Source: Sulfurimonas sp.
Lineage (GTDB): Bacteria > Campylobacterota > Campylobacteria > Campylobacterales > Sulfurimonadaceae
Length of the DNA stretch: 64,000 bases
Direction: 5' to 3'
Assembly (NCBI RefSeq): GCF_023228785.1
Contig: NZ_JALOAN010000008.1
Location: 9,797-73,796 of the forward strand
Both the position numbers and the translations under genes were made by a program. Positions 9,982 through 19,082 of the stretch are shown here, piece after piece. The notes under the pieces were generated by a model. It saw only the letters and a list, made by a program, of their open reading frames with translations. It made no database searches and was not told where the DNA came from. Position 1 is the first letter of the stretch. Every line of letters begins with the position of its first letter.

Positions 9982-10001
9982 GTATGAGAGATTCATACCT
10001 A
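9979..10001 (+). terminator. Rho-independent terminator of the ABC-F gene
   Basis: A perfect 9-bp stem TAGGTATGA/TCATACCTA with a 5-nt loop starts inside the stop codon of the ABC-F gene and is followed by ATTTTT. On the opposite strand no T run follows, so it serves the plus-strand gene and separates it from the convergent DAHP synthase gene. Confidence 0.8.
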
Positions 10002-10008
10002 ATTTTTA

Positions 10009-11358
10009 CTATTGCTTAGACTCTTTTAGAGTGTCAGCAATTAAAAATGCTAACTCTAAAGATTGGTTTGCATTTAGTCTTGGGTCACAGTGAGTGTGGT
10101 AGCGAGAGCTTAGATCTTCTTCTGTTACCATAAAAGATCCACCAATACACTCAGTTACATTTTTACCAGTCATCTCTAAGTGAACTCCGCCAGCTATTGT
10201 TCCCTCAGCACGGTGAACTTGGAAGAATTGCTTCATCTCAGTTAGAACTGCATCTACTGGGCGAGTTTTAAAATTAGTTGATGATTTTATAGTATTTCCA
10301 TGCATTGGATCACAGCTCCACAACACATTTATACCCTCTTTTTCAACTGCACGGATTAGTTTTGGCATACCCTCAGCCACTTTATTTGCACCCATTCTAA
10401 CTATGATATTTAGTCTTCCTGCTTCATTTTCTGGGTTTAACTTTTCACATAGTCTTATGAGATCTTCTGGATCCATACTAGGACCTGCTTTTACGCCTAT
10501 TGGGTTTTTTACACCACTTAAGTACTCAACATGAGCACCGTCAAGTTGACGAGTTCTGTCGCCAATCCAAAGCATGTGTGCAGATGTGTCGTACCAATCG
10601 CCACTTAGGGAGTCTTTTCTAGTAAAAGCCTCTTCATAAGGGAGTAGAAGTGCCTCATGTGAGATATAAAAATCTGTCTCGCCTAAGCTTCTAAATGTCT
10701 TAGAGTTTATTCCACAAGCTTGCATAAACTTTAGTGAGTTTTCTATCTCTTGAGCTAGTTGTTCAAACTTTTGCGAAATCTCAGTTTTGTTGGTAAATGC
10801 TAAATTCCACTTGTGAACTTGATGCAAATCTGCCATTCCACCAGTTGCAAATGCACGAAGTAGATTTTGTGTAGCTGCTGCTTGGTTATAAGCTCTGATC
10901 ATTCTTTGTGGATCTGGAGTACGAGCCTCAGCAGTGAATTCCATACCATTTATAATGTCACCACGGTAAGAATCAAGTGTAACACCATCAAGTGTTTCTG
11001 TGTCGCTTGAGCGAGGTTTTGCAAACTGACCACCAACGCGACCAACTTTTACAACAGGGACACCGCCCGCATAAGTCATAACTACTGCCATCTGCATTAG
11101 TGCTTTAAATGTATCTCTAATACCATCAGCATGAAACTCACTAAAACTCTCAGCACAATCTCCACCTTGAAGTAAAAATGCTTTTCCCTCAGCTGCATCT
11201 GCTAACTGACCTTTTAATCTTTTTGCTTCACCTGCAAAAACTAAAGGAGGATAGTTTTCTAACTCTTTTAAAACTCTCTTTAGCTCATCTTGATCTGGAT
11301 AAGTTGGTTGCTGTAATATTGGTTTTTCTCTCCAACTTTTTGGATTCCAAGTACTCAT
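10009..11358 (-). CDS. 3-deoxy-7-phosphoheptulonate (DAHP) synthase, class II
   Basis: First enzyme of the shikimate pathway, joining PEP and erythrose 4-phosphate. At 449 aa it is the plant-like class II enzyme rather than the ~350-aa AroFGH class. Motifs visible are LLQGGDCAESF (metal-binding Cys), KVGRVGGQFAKPRS, IGDRTRQLDGAHVE, CDPMHGNT and HTHCDPRLN. It stands alone, read from a TAAAAT box near 11390, with AAGG upstream of the ATG. The downstream pathway genes aroE, trpE and trpC lie elsewhere in the window. Symbols differ between genomes (aroF, aroG, aroH), so none is given. Confidence 0.95.
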   Translation of the reverse strand: MSTWNPKSWREKPILQQPTYPDQDELKRVLKELENYPPLVFAGEAKRLKGQLADAAEGKAFLLQGGDCAESFSEFHADGIRDTFKALMQMAVVMTYAGGVPVVKVGRVGGQFAKPRSSDTETLDGVTLDSYRGDIINGMEFTAEARTPDPQRMIRAYNQAAATQNLLRAFATGGMADLHQVHKWNLAFTNKTEISQKFEQLAQEIENSLKFMQACGINSKTFRSLGETDFYISHEALLLPYEEAFTRKDSLSGDWYDTSAHMLWIGDRTRQLDGAHVEYLSGVKNPIGVKAGPSMDPEDLIRLCEKLNPENEAGRLNIIVRMGANKVAEGMPKLIRAVEKEGINVLWSCDPMHGNTIKSSTNFKTRPVDAVLTEMKQFFQVHRAEGTIAGGVHLEMTGKNVTECIGGSFMVTEEDLSSRYHTHCDPRLNANQSLELAFLIADTLKESKQ

Positions 11359-11480
11359 TATAAAACCTTAAATATATATTTTTTTGTTATTTTACACAAA
11401 AAATCTTAAAAAAGCTCTGACTTAAAGACCAATGTGGTGCTTTACACTTATAGTGAAAGTTTTTTTTATGCTTAGATAAG

Positions 11481-11486
11481 TATAAT
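11481..11486 (+). promoter_or_regulatory. -10 box of the GGDEF-cvpA-fur-lysS operon
   Basis: TATAAT 29 nt before the GGDEF ATG at 11516, giving a leader of roughly 23 nt that contains TAGGAT as ribosome binding site. It is the only clear promoter ahead of the long operon that ends at aroE. Confidence 0.6.
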
Positions 11487-11515
11487 ACCACAATATTTTA
11501 ACTAGGATATCTCTA

Positions 11516-12430
11516 ATGCAAAAAGATGAACTTATATCTCTGGCAAATGAAATGTGTAAAGAACTCTCAACCATTATCGACCAGCAAGAGAGTGCATCAA
11601 AAGAGCAAATAGCAAACTACCTAAGAGAATCTGCTCAGATCATCATGGATATAGACAATAAAGATATCACTAGTAAGGGTTTTGTAGAGTCTCTTTTTCA
11701 CAATGCTTATAAAGAAATAGCAGACAAAAGCCTATCTTCATATGCAAACACAAACCAAAATATAGAAAAGCTTACAAAACTTCATGAAAAAACTCTTGTA
11801 GAGTGCAATACTCAGCATATAGATCTGCCATCGCTTACAACTAAGTTCAATGAAATTCAATTGCACATGAGCGATGAAGTAAAAAAAGCAAATGAAATAA
11901 TAACTCAACTTACAACTCAAGTTAAAGTTCTAGAAGAGAAGTCAAACCTTGACTCTCTTACAAAAGTCTACAACAGACGAGCCTTATCTTCACATCTAAA
12001 AATGCTCTGTTCTAACGGTGATCTTCCTTATGAGTTTCACCTACTCATCTTAGATATAGATGACTTTAAAAGTATCAACGATAAACATGGTCACTTAGCT
12101 GGGGATAAGGTTTTAATCTTTATAGCAAATATTTTTAAAAAGACTCTAAGAGACGGTGATAAAGTATTTAGATATGGCGGTGAAGAGTTTGTGATCATTC
12201 TAAACCGTATTGATGATGAGCACTGCCTAAAAATCACAAAAAGACTTCTTGACATTGTTAGATCAAACAAACTTATTTACAAGGGTGAAGGGCTAAGAGT
12301 TACTATGAGCGTAGGTGTAACAAAATATAGTTCAGGAGACACTCCAGACTCCATCATAGCAAGAGCTGACAAGGCTCTTTATAAAGCTAAGAGTAGTGGC
12401 AAAAATCAAATGGTTTCGGAAAAGAAGTAA
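11516..12430 (+). CDS. GGDEF-domain diguanylate cyclase with helical N-terminal region
   Basis: Predicted to make cyclic di-GMP from two GTP. Residues 1-130 have no recognisable domain; they are charged, largely helical and end in a coiled-coil-like stretch before the catalytic domain. The GGDEF domain occupies about 140-304 with the active motif RYGGEEF near 218-225. An RxxD inhibitory site (RDGD) sits five residues before it, so product inhibition is likely. No signal peptide or membrane segment is seen, so the enzyme is cytosolic. Its stop codon is directly followed by the cvpA ATG. What signal the N-terminus senses is unknown. Confidence 0.92.
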   Translation: MQKDELISLANEMCKELSTIIDQQESASKEQIANYLRESAQIIMDIDNKDITSKGFVESLFHNAYKEIADKSLSSYANTNQNIEKLTKLHEKTLVECNTQHIDLPSLTTKFNEIQLHMSDEVKKANEIITQLTTQVKVLEEKSNLDSLTKVYNRRALSSHLKMLCSNGDLPYEFHLLILDIDDFKSINDKHGHLAGDKVLIFIANIFKKTLRDGDKVFRYGGEEFVIILNRIDDEHCLKITKRLLDIVRSNKLIYKGEGLRVTMSVGVTKYSSGDTPDSIIARADKALYKAKSSGKNQMVSEKK

Positions 12431-13096
12431 ATGGAATTTAATTATTTTGACTTAGTAGCATCAGTTATCATACTTTTGCTTGGTTTAAAGGGGATAATAA
12501 ACGGATTTTTCAAAGAGATTTTTGGTCTTATTGGAATCATCGGAGGTATTTTTGTTGCATCTCGCGTTGGAGATAGCGTCGGTAAAGCTTTGAGTGATGC
12601 AATCTTCAAACTTGACAATAGTGCAGCTATAAGCTTTTTAGGTTTTTTAGTAACGCTTGGTGTTTTTTGGGTTTTTATGATCATGATAGGCTATATCTTT
12701 AAAAAATTAAGTTTGCTAAGTGGGTTAGGAATTTTTGATAGAATCTTTGGGTTTGTCTTTGGGGCAAGTAAATTTTTCCTAATAGCTGCGGTAATTGCTC
12801 ATGCTGCTTATAGTATAAAAGCTGTAAAAACTACCATAGAAGAACCTATGCAAAACAGCTTCTTATTTCCTGCTCTAGTTGCTACTGGTGCTTTTATCAT
12901 GAAGCTAGATCCAGTTGAGATAAGTGATGATATAAACCAAAATATTGATAAAGTGACTAAACAAGTAACAGATAAGGTAAATTTGGAAGTAGAGCAAAAC
13001 ATAAAAAAATCTACTAATGAAATAGTTGAAAGAACTAAACAAGAGCTAGAAAATAAGCTTGAGATAAAGGATGAAAATGTCAAGAGTAACAACTGA
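12431..13096 (+). CDS. cvpA: CvpA family membrane protein
   Basis: Inner-membrane protein of the CvpA (colicin V production) family. About four hydrophobic segments fill residues 1-150, including the typical N-terminal FDLVASVIILLLGLKGIINGF and a Gly-rich second helix. The last ~60 residues are a Lys/Glu-rich, probably coiled-coil cytoplasmic tail. The molecular role of the family is not settled; loss affects envelope stress tolerance in enteric bacteria. There is no gap to the GGDEF gene, and the 3' end overlaps fur by 20 nt. Confidence 0.88.
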   Translation: MEFNYFDLVASVIILLLGLKGIINGFFKEIFGLIGIIGGIFVASRVGDSVGKALSDAIFKLDNSAAISFLGFLVTLGVFWVFMIMIGYIFKKLSLLSGLGIFDRIFGFVFGASKFFLIAAVIAHAAYSIKAVKTTIEEPMQNSFLFPALVATGAFIMKLDPVEISDDINQNIDKVTKQVTDKVNLEVEQNIKKSTNEIVERTKQELENKLEIKDENVKSNN

Positions 13097-13556
13097 TTTT
13101 GATGATAGAACCATCGAATACGAGCAACTTTTAAAAGATTTTAAAGCACTTCTTAAAAAGAACTCTTTAAAGTTTACTATTCAAAGAGAAGTTATTTTAG
13201 AGACTCTTTATAACTCAGATGAACATCTAACTCCAGAGTCTTTGCATCATCTCATACAAGAGAAATTTCCAGATCTAAATACAGGAATAGCTACAGTTTA
13301 TAGAACCCTATCTCTACTTGAAGACTCAAAGATGGTAACTTCACTATCTTTTGGTGCTCAAGGCAAAAAGTACGAGCTAGGAGCCAAAGAGCACCATGAT
13401 CACTTTATATGTACTGAGTGTGGTGACATTGTGGAGTTTGTGGATGAAGAGATAGAAAAAAGACAACACATCATTGCAGATGAGTTAAACTTTAAGATGC
13501 AAGATCACTCTATGCAGATCTATGGCATCTGCCAAACATGTCAAGCTAAAGAATAG
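13077..13556 (+). CDS. fur: Ferric uptake regulator (Fur family)
   Basis: Metal-dependent repressor of iron uptake and storage genes. The N-terminal winged helix (about 15-85, TIQREVILETLY, TGIATVYRTLSLL) precedes the dimer domain with HHDHFICTECGD (metal and first CxxC) and the terminal CQTC pair for structural zinc. The 159-aa length is usual for epsilonproteobacterial Fur. I prefer the ATG at 13077, because AAAGG at 13066-13070 is 6 nt away; another ATG at 13071 overlaps that signal. The position in front of lysS and glyA matches the order I recall from Campylobacter jejuni, where fur is read from distant upstream genes. Confidence 0.93.
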   Translation: MSRVTTDFDDRTIEYEQLLKDFKALLKKNSLKFTIQREVILETLYNSDEHLTPESLHHLIQEKFPDLNTGIATVYRTLSLLEDSKMVTSLSFGAQGKKYELGAKEHHDHFICTECGDIVEFVDEEIEKRQHIIADELNFKMQDHSMQIYGICQTCQAKE

Positions 13557-13579
13557 TAAGAAAAAACAAAGGAAAAAAA

Positions 13580-15103
13580 TTGGCTTTTGAGAACAAACTT
13601 ATACAACAAAGAATAGAAAAAGCAAAAATATTAAAAGATGCTGGATACAATCCATATGCTAATGATAATGCTAGAAGTACAACTATAAAAAAATATTTAT
13701 ATGTAAACTCAGATATAGAAGAAAAAGAGAACAAGAGAGATGAAAAACGACACTACTGTGTTAGTGGAAGAATAAAGTTTTTTAGAATGATGGGAAAAGC
13801 AAGTTTCATCAAGATCGAAGATGAAAGCGGAATGCTTCAAATTTATGTAGCAAGAGACAATCTTGCTGAAGGTTTTTACAATGATTTTTTCAAAAAACAT
13901 TTTGAAGTTGGAGATATAGTTGAAGTTGGTGGTTTTCCTTTTATCACAGGTCAAGGTGAACTATCTCTCCATGCTACAGAAGTAAAAATGTTAACTAAAG
14001 CTATATCACCACTGCCTGAAAAATTTCACGGAGTAACTGATAAAGAGATTAGATATAGAAAAAGATATCTTGATCTTATCATGAATAATGATGCTAGAAA
14101 AACATTCACAATTCGCTCTCGTGTCATATCTTTAACTCGTCACTTTTTTGAAAACAAAGGCTTTTTAGAAGTAGAGACTCCTATGATGCATCCAATCCCC
14201 GGTGGGGCAAATGCGAAACCTTTTGTTACGCATCATAACGCTCTAGGCATTGACAGATACCTAAGAATAGCTCCTGAACTTTACTTAAAAAGACTTATAG
14301 TTGGTGGTTTTGAAGCAGTTTTTGAGATAAATAGAAACTTTAGAAATGAAGGTATGGACGCTACTCACAATCCTGAGTTTACTTCTATAGAGTTTTACTG
14401 GGCTTATAAAAACTATAAAGACCTTATAGAGATTACAAAAGAGTATTTTCGATATCTTTTTGAACATCTTAGTCTTCCAACTATTCTTCCATATGGAGAT
14501 TTAGAAATAAACTTTGATAAATTTAGCGAGATCCCACTACTAGAGTCTCTTGTAACGATTGGTGAAGTTCCTCCAGAGATTATAAAAGACAAAAAAAGTA
14601 TTGTAGAGTATTTAAGTGCAAGAAATTTTCCTGTAAAAGCTGAGATGACTCTAGGTCAACTTCAAGGTGAACTCTTTGATGCTTTTGTTGAGAAAAAACT
14701 TATCAACCCTACTTTTATAACAGAATATCCAGTTGAAATATCTCCACTTGCAAGAAGAAGTGATAAAAACTTAGATGTTACAGAGAGATTTGAACTTTTT
14801 ATTGCTGGTCGTGAGATCTCAAATGCTTTTAGTGAGTTAAATGATCCTGTAGATCAATATGAGAGATTTAAAGCTCAAGTTGAAAATAAAGATGCTGGAG
14901 ATGATGAAGCTCATGAAATGGATGAGGATTTTATCGAAGCACTAAGCTATGGAATGGCACCGTGCGCTGGACAAGGTATAGGAATGGACAGACTTGTGAT
15001 GCTACTCACAAATGAGCACTCTATTAGGGATGTACTTCTTTTTCCTGCTATGAAACCTATAATAAACGAAGAAAAAGTCTCTGATGAAGATGCTTTAATT
15101 TAA
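13580..15103 (+). CDS. lysS: Lysyl-tRNA synthetase, class II
   Basis: Charges tRNA-Lys with lysine. The 507-aa protein has an OB-fold anticodon-binding domain (about 55-165) and a class II catalytic core with motif 2 (RNFRNEGMDATHNPEFTSIE) and motif 3 (GMAPCAGQGIGMDRL, near 455-470). The start is TTG at 13580, preceded by AAAGGA; no ATG or GTG fits the conserved N-terminus MAFENKLIQQR. It follows fur by 23 nt and precedes glyA by 21 nt. Confidence 0.97.
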   Translation: MAFENKLIQQRIEKAKILKDAGYNPYANDNARSTTIKKYLYVNSDIEEKENKRDEKRHYCVSGRIKFFRMMGKASFIKIEDESGMLQIYVARDNLAEGFYNDFFKKHFEVGDIVEVGGFPFITGQGELSLHATEVKMLTKAISPLPEKFHGVTDKEIRYRKRYLDLIMNNDARKTFTIRSRVISLTRHFFENKGFLEVETPMMHPIPGGANAKPFVTHHNALGIDRYLRIAPELYLKRLIVGGFEAVFEINRNFRNEGMDATHNPEFTSIEFYWAYKNYKDLIEITKEYFRYLFEHLSLPTILPYGDLEINFDKFSEIPLLESLVTIGEVPPEIIKDKKSIVEYLSARNFPVKAEMTLGQLQGELFDAFVEKKLINPTFITEYPVEISPLARRSDKNLDVTERFELFIAGREISNAFSELNDPVDQYERFKAQVENKDAGDDEAHEMDEDFIEALSYGMAPCAGQGIGMDRLVMLLTNEHSIRDVLLFPAMKPIINEEKVSDEDALI

Positions 15104-15124
15104 TAATAATACGAAGGAATAAAT

Positions 15125-16372
15125 ATGAGTTTTTTAAAAGAGTTTGACAAAGAGATATTTGATCTTTGCGAAAAAGAGTTAGAGCGTCAAAGTGACCACT
15201 TAGAGATGATTGCATCAGAGAACTTCACACTTCCAGCAGTTATGGAAGCTATGGGTTCAGTATTTACTAACAAGTATGCAGAAGGCTATCCAAACAAGAG
15301 ATACTATGGCGGTTGTGAGTATGCTGATGGCGTTGAGCAGTTAGCAATAGATAGAGTTTGTGAGCTATTTGGATGTAAATTTGCAAATGTTCAACCTCAC
15401 TCAGGAAGCCAAGCAAATGCTGCTGTTTATGCAGGCTTACTAAAGGCTGGAGATAAGCTTTTAGGTATGGATCTAAGTCATGGTGGTCACTTAACTCATG
15501 GTAGCAAACCTAGCTTTTCTGGACAAAATTATTCTAGTTTTACTTATGGTGTTGAGCTTGATGGTCGTATGGATTATGATAAAATCATGGAAATTGCAAA
15601 AGCTGTTAAACCAAAGATCATAGTTTGTGGGGCTTCAGCTTATGCTAGAGAGATAGACTTTAAAAAGTTTCGTGAGATTGCTGACGCGGTAGGTGCTATT
15701 ATGTTTGCAGATATCGCTCATGTGGCTGGTTTAGTAGCAGCTGGTGAGCATCCAAGTCCATTTCCTCACGCTCATGTAGTAACAACCACTACACACAAAA
15801 CACTAGCAGGTCCTCGTGGTGGTGTCATTATGACAAATGATGAAGAGATAGCTAAGAAGATGAACTCGGCAATATTTCCAGGGCTTCAAGGTGGACCACT
15901 TGTTCATGTTATCGCTGCAAAAGCTGTTGGTTTTAAGTATAACTTATCTCCTGAGTGGAAAGAGTATGCAAAGCAAGTTAAAACTAATGCTAAAATCTTA
16001 GGTGAAGTTATGATGAAGAGAGGCTACGATGTAGTATCGGGCGGAACTGACAACCACCTTATCTTAGTATCTTTTGTTGGCCGTGAGATTAGCGGTAAAG
16101 ATGCAGATGCTGCACTAGAAAATGCTGGTATTACTATAAACAAAAACACAGTTCCAGGCGAAATGAGAAGTCCATTTGTAACTTCTGGTATTCGTATAGG
16201 ATCAGCTGCTCTTACGAGTCGTGGTATGAAAGACAAAGAGTTTACATTTATCGCAAACAAAATAGCTGATGTTTTAGATGACATTAATAACACTAAACTT
16301 CAAGAGTCTATAAAAGAAGAGTTAAAAGCATTGGCTCAAGGTTTTATAATCTATAACCAATCAACATATTAA
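15125..16372 (+). CDS. glyA: Serine hydroxymethyltransferase
   Basis: PLP enzyme converting serine and tetrahydrofolate to glycine and methylene-THF, the main source of one-carbon units. The 415 aa carry the family start LEMIASENF, YYGGCEYAD, and the PLP Schiff-base motif VVTTTTHKTLAGPRGG with the lysine near residue 225. AAGGA lies before the ATG. It is part of the fur-lysS-glyA operon. Confidence 0.98.
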   Translation: MSFLKEFDKEIFDLCEKELERQSDHLEMIASENFTLPAVMEAMGSVFTNKYAEGYPNKRYYGGCEYADGVEQLAIDRVCELFGCKFANVQPHSGSQANAAVYAGLLKAGDKLLGMDLSHGGHLTHGSKPSFSGQNYSSFTYGVELDGRMDYDKIMEIAKAVKPKIIVCGASAYAREIDFKKFREIADAVGAIMFADIAHVAGLVAAGEHPSPFPHAHVVTTTTHKTLAGPRGGVIMTNDEEIAKKMNSAIFPGLQGGPLVHVIAAKAVGFKYNLSPEWKEYAKQVKTNAKILGEVMMKRGYDVVSGGTDNHLILVSFVGREISGKDADAALENAGITINKNTVPGEMRSPFVTSGIRIGSAALTSRGMKDKEFTFIANKIADVLDDINNTKLQESIKEELKALAQGFIIYNQSTY

Positions 16373-16403
16373 AAACTTATAAAATAAAATTAAAGGAATT
16401 TAT

Positions 16404-16946
16404 TTGACTGCTATGGATTTAAAACTTATTAAGATGGTAAGTGATCACTACTGGGTAAAGAGTGATAGCGTTGTAAGTAAACTATCTTACAAAGGTAGAA
16501 CTTTTTACAATAAGTTTGAAAAAGTAGATGCTCCCTTGACGCAGTCTGTAATCAACCAACATATCAAAGGTGAAATAACTGTAGCTCACTCTTTGGTAAA
16601 CTCTCATAACAAAGTAGAAAACATAGTAATTGACTACAATGGAAGAGATCCTGAGAGATTTTATCATAGAACTCAACTTCTTCTTCGTGAAGAGGGTTAT
16701 ATAAACTTTACAGCCTATCAGACAAAAACAGAGGGGCATCTTCATGTTTATATACATAAGGGTCATACAACTCTTCAAGAAGCTATTCAACTTGGAAAGA
16801 TGATATCTATGAAGTTAGCAGCTAAACAACCAAAACAGTGGAGAATGTATCCTAATGCAGATATGCCAGAGGAGTACAACATATTAACGCTTCCTTATGA
16901 GGTTTATGCCAAAGAACGAGGGGCTTCTTGGTCGAAACATATGTAA
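16404..16946 (+). CDS. DUF1882 domain protein
   Basis: Conserved protein of unknown function found, as far as I know, only in Campylobacterota and typically directly after glyA. The 180 aa are soluble and rich in His, Lys and Tyr, with two similar-sized halves; HLHVYIHKGHTTLQEA near 120-135 is the most distinctive stretch. There is no signal peptide. TTG at 16404 is chosen because GGAA at 16395-16398 is well spaced, while the in-frame ATG at 16413 is 14 nt away. Function cannot be inferred beyond its constant genomic position. Confidence 0.82.
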   Translation: MTAMDLKLIKMVSDHYWVKSDSVVSKLSYKGRTFYNKFEKVDAPLTQSVINQHIKGEITVAHSLVNSHNKVENIVIDYNGRDPERFYHRTQLLLREEGYINFTAYQTKTEGHLHVYIHKGHTTLQEAIQLGKMISMKLAAKQPKQWRMYPNADMPEEYNILTLPYEVYAKERGASWSKHM

Positions 16947-16963
16947 TGTTTTGATAAATGAGA

Positions 16964-16969
16964 TATAAT
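16964..16969 (+). promoter_or_regulatory. Possible internal promoter before the SPOR gene
   Basis: TATAAT in the 76-nt gap between DUF1882 and the SPOR gene, the largest gap of the operon. The resulting leader of about 47 nt holds AAAGG close to the ATG at 17023. It could drive SPOR-trpE-aroE separately. Confidence 0.45.
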
Positions 16970-17022
16970 TAAATACAAAATTTTGGTATTATAAGTGCTA
17001 GTAAACTTTTAAAGGTTATATT

Positions 17023-17679
17023 ATGAATGAAAAAAATGAACTAAATGATATTATATTAAACAGAGGTAGTTCTGCTAGCTCAAATAAAAAGATTATTTTA
17101 GCCGTAGCTACCTTAGGTGTTATTCTTATTATTGTTGTGATGCTTATGAGTACTCTCACGCCTGATGCAAAAGAGAATCTACCACAGCCTATACCACTTC
17201 CACAAGAAGAGATCTCTACAGTTGAAAAACCTCAAGAAGAACCACTTTTTGAAGAGGTAGAAGTTATTCAAGAAAATAGTGATGATAACCTCGATCAGAT
17301 TGCTCAAAGATTAAAGCAACAATCTCAAGAGAGCAAAGAAGCTATAAAACCTGTTGAGCCTAAAAAAGAAGAAGCCAAAGTAGCTCCTAAAGTTGAGCCT
17401 AAAGTGCAAAAAGAGACTAAAGCACAAACTCCAGTGTCAAGTACTGAAAACGCCTACTATGTTCAGGTCGGTTCTTTTTCAAAATATGCACCAAATAAGA
17501 AGTTTTTAGACTCCATCTTAGCTCAAGGATATAGATATAAATTTCATAAAGTAGCAAAAGGTTCTACTGTTTTAAACAAAGTACTAGTAGGTCCTTTTTA
17601 TACTGAAAAAGAAGCAAGAGCTGCACTTAGAACTATTAGAAGCAATATAGAAGCTGGTGCTTTTTTAACTAAACTGTAA
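17023..17679 (+). CDS. SPOR-domain cell-division-type membrane protein
   Basis: Single-pass inner-membrane protein: cytoplasmic N-terminus, membrane helix near 23-45 (IILAVATLGVILIIVVMLM), a long Pro/Glu/Lys-rich periplasmic linker (50-140), and a C-terminal SPOR domain (about 145-218, YYVQVGSFSKYAPN) of the kind that binds denuded glycan strands at the septum. This is the architecture of FtsN/DedD-like proteins, but the protein is not clearly FtsN. It shares one nucleotide with the trpE start. The same gene sits before aroE in C. jejuni as I recall. Confidence 0.88.
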   Translation: MNEKNELNDIILNRGSSASSNKKIILAVATLGVILIIVVMLMSTLTPDAKENLPQPIPLPQEEISTVEKPQEEPLFEEVEVIQENSDDNLDQIAQRLKQQSQESKEAIKPVEPKKEEAKVAPKVEPKVQKETKAQTPVSSTENAYYVQVGSFSKYAPNKKFLDSILAQGYRYKFHKVAKGSTVLNKVLVGPFYTEKEARAALRTIRSNIEAGAFLTKL

Positions 17680-19082
17680 TGATATATTCTAAACAATTTA
17701 TACTAGATCAGCTAGCACCTATTGCAGTTTACTCTAAATTAAAGAGCATTTTCAGAGGTGAGATCTCTTACCTTTTTGAAAGTGCTGGGCAAAGTGATGG
17801 CAACTATAGTTTTATCTGTATCGGAGCTAGAGAGAGACTTCAATACATAAACGATCAAACACTCTATACTGATACAACTGGCAAAGTAAATAAACTAACA
17901 CAAAATCCTTTTGAATTTTTAAAAGAGTACTATAAAAAAATAGATACTAAAAAATATAAAGAGGCTACAAGTGAGTTACAGGTAGGCTTTGTTGATGGTT
18001 TTATCGGCTATGTTGGTTACGACATGGTTAAAGTTTTTGAACCAAAACTAAAAAGCCATATGAATGATCTTATAGATGAGTTAAATACACCAGATCTAGA
18101 TCTCATACTTCCAAAACTTATCTTAGTATATTCACATAAAAATCATCAGATCACTATACTTAGCACACTAGAAGAGTTAAGCAGAGAGTTTAACTCCATA
18201 GAGACTAAACTAAAAAGTTCTTACGAATATGTCAACATGATAAAAAATGAAGGCACAGATAAAGGAACTTTTGCTCACACCAAGAGCCGGTTTTTTAAGA
18301 TGATAGAAGACTCTAAAGAGATGATAAGAAGCGGTGATGTTTTTCAAATCTTAATGACAAACCGCTTTACAAGAAATATAAAAGTTGACCCTTTTAGTTT
18401 TTATAGAATCCTTAGAACTAAAAATCCATCTCCATATATGTTTTTACTAGAGTATGATGATTTTAATATTGTAGGAAGTTCACCTGAGGTGATGGTAAGA
18501 CTTAGTGATGGAAAACTTCTTTTAAGACCAATTGCAGGAACTAGAAAAAGAGGTGATACAAAAGAGAGAGATAAAGAGCTAGAACTTGAACTTTTAGCAG
18601 ATCCAAAAGAGCTAGCAGAGCATCTTATGCTTATAGATCTAGGTCGAAACGATGTGAGTCGTGTAGCTAAGACTGGAAGTGTAAAAGTTGAAGATATGAT
18701 GCATATAGAGAGGTTTTCTCATGTTATGCATATAGTCTCAGATGTAACTGCAACTCTTGATGATGGCAAAGATATGTTTGACCTTTTTATGGCTACATTT
18801 ACCGCAGGAACAATGACAGGCGCACCAAAAATAAGAGCTATGGAACTTATAGCAGAGTACGAGGGGATAAAAAGAGGCTTTTATAGTGGAAGTGTTGGCT
18901 ATTTTGGTTTTGATGGCAATATGGATAGTGCCATAACTATACGAACTGCCCTTGTTAAAGAGAATAAAGTTGTACTTCAAGCTGGTGCTGGAGTTGTAGC
19001 AGATAGTCAAAACGAACTAGAATACCTAGAGGTTAAAAATAAACTTGGCGCCCTAGTCTCTTCGCTAGAAGATCTAGACTAA
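17679..19082 (+). CDS. trpE: Anthranilate synthase component I
   Basis: Converts chorismate to anthranilate with the ammonia supplied by TrpG. The 467-aa protein has the N-terminal tryptophan-binding half and the C-terminal chorismate-binding core: PIAGTRKRG, LIDLGRNDVSRVA, VMHIVSDV, FTAGTMTGAPKIRAM and QAGAGVVADS. An aminodeoxychorismate synthase (PabB) is the alternative, but SSPEVMVR and the context of the full-length N-terminal domain favour TrpE. No trpG partner lies beside it. It is wedged between the SPOR gene (1-nt overlap) and aroE (no gap), far from trpC. Confidence 0.85.
   Translation: MIYSKQFILDQLAPIAVYSKLKSIFRGEISYLFESAGQSDGNYSFICIGARERLQYINDQTLYTDTTGKVNKLTQNPFEFLKEYYKKIDTKKYKEATSELQVGFVDGFIGYVGYDMVKVFEPKLKSHMNDLIDELNTPDLDLILPKLILVYSHKNHQITILSTLEELSREFNSIETKLKSSYEYVNMIKNEGTDKGTFAHTKSRFFKMIEDSKEMIRSGDVFQILMTNRFTRNIKVDPFSFYRILRTKNPSPYMFLLEYDDFNIVGSSPEVMVRLSDGKLLLRPIAGTRKRGDTKERDKELELELLADPKELAEHLMLIDLGRNDVSRVAKTGSVKVEDMMHIERFSHVMHIVSDVTATLDDGKDMFDLFMATFTAGTMTGAPKIRAMELIAEYEGIKRGFYSGSVGYFGFDGNMDSAITIRTALVKENKVVLQAGAGVVADSQNELEYLEVKNKLGALVSSLEDLD

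Noticed and set aside
12442..13092. Ser/Ile-rich minus-strand ORFs opposite cvpA
   Set aside because: They mirror the hydrophobic codons of cvpA; there is no ribosome binding site or family match.
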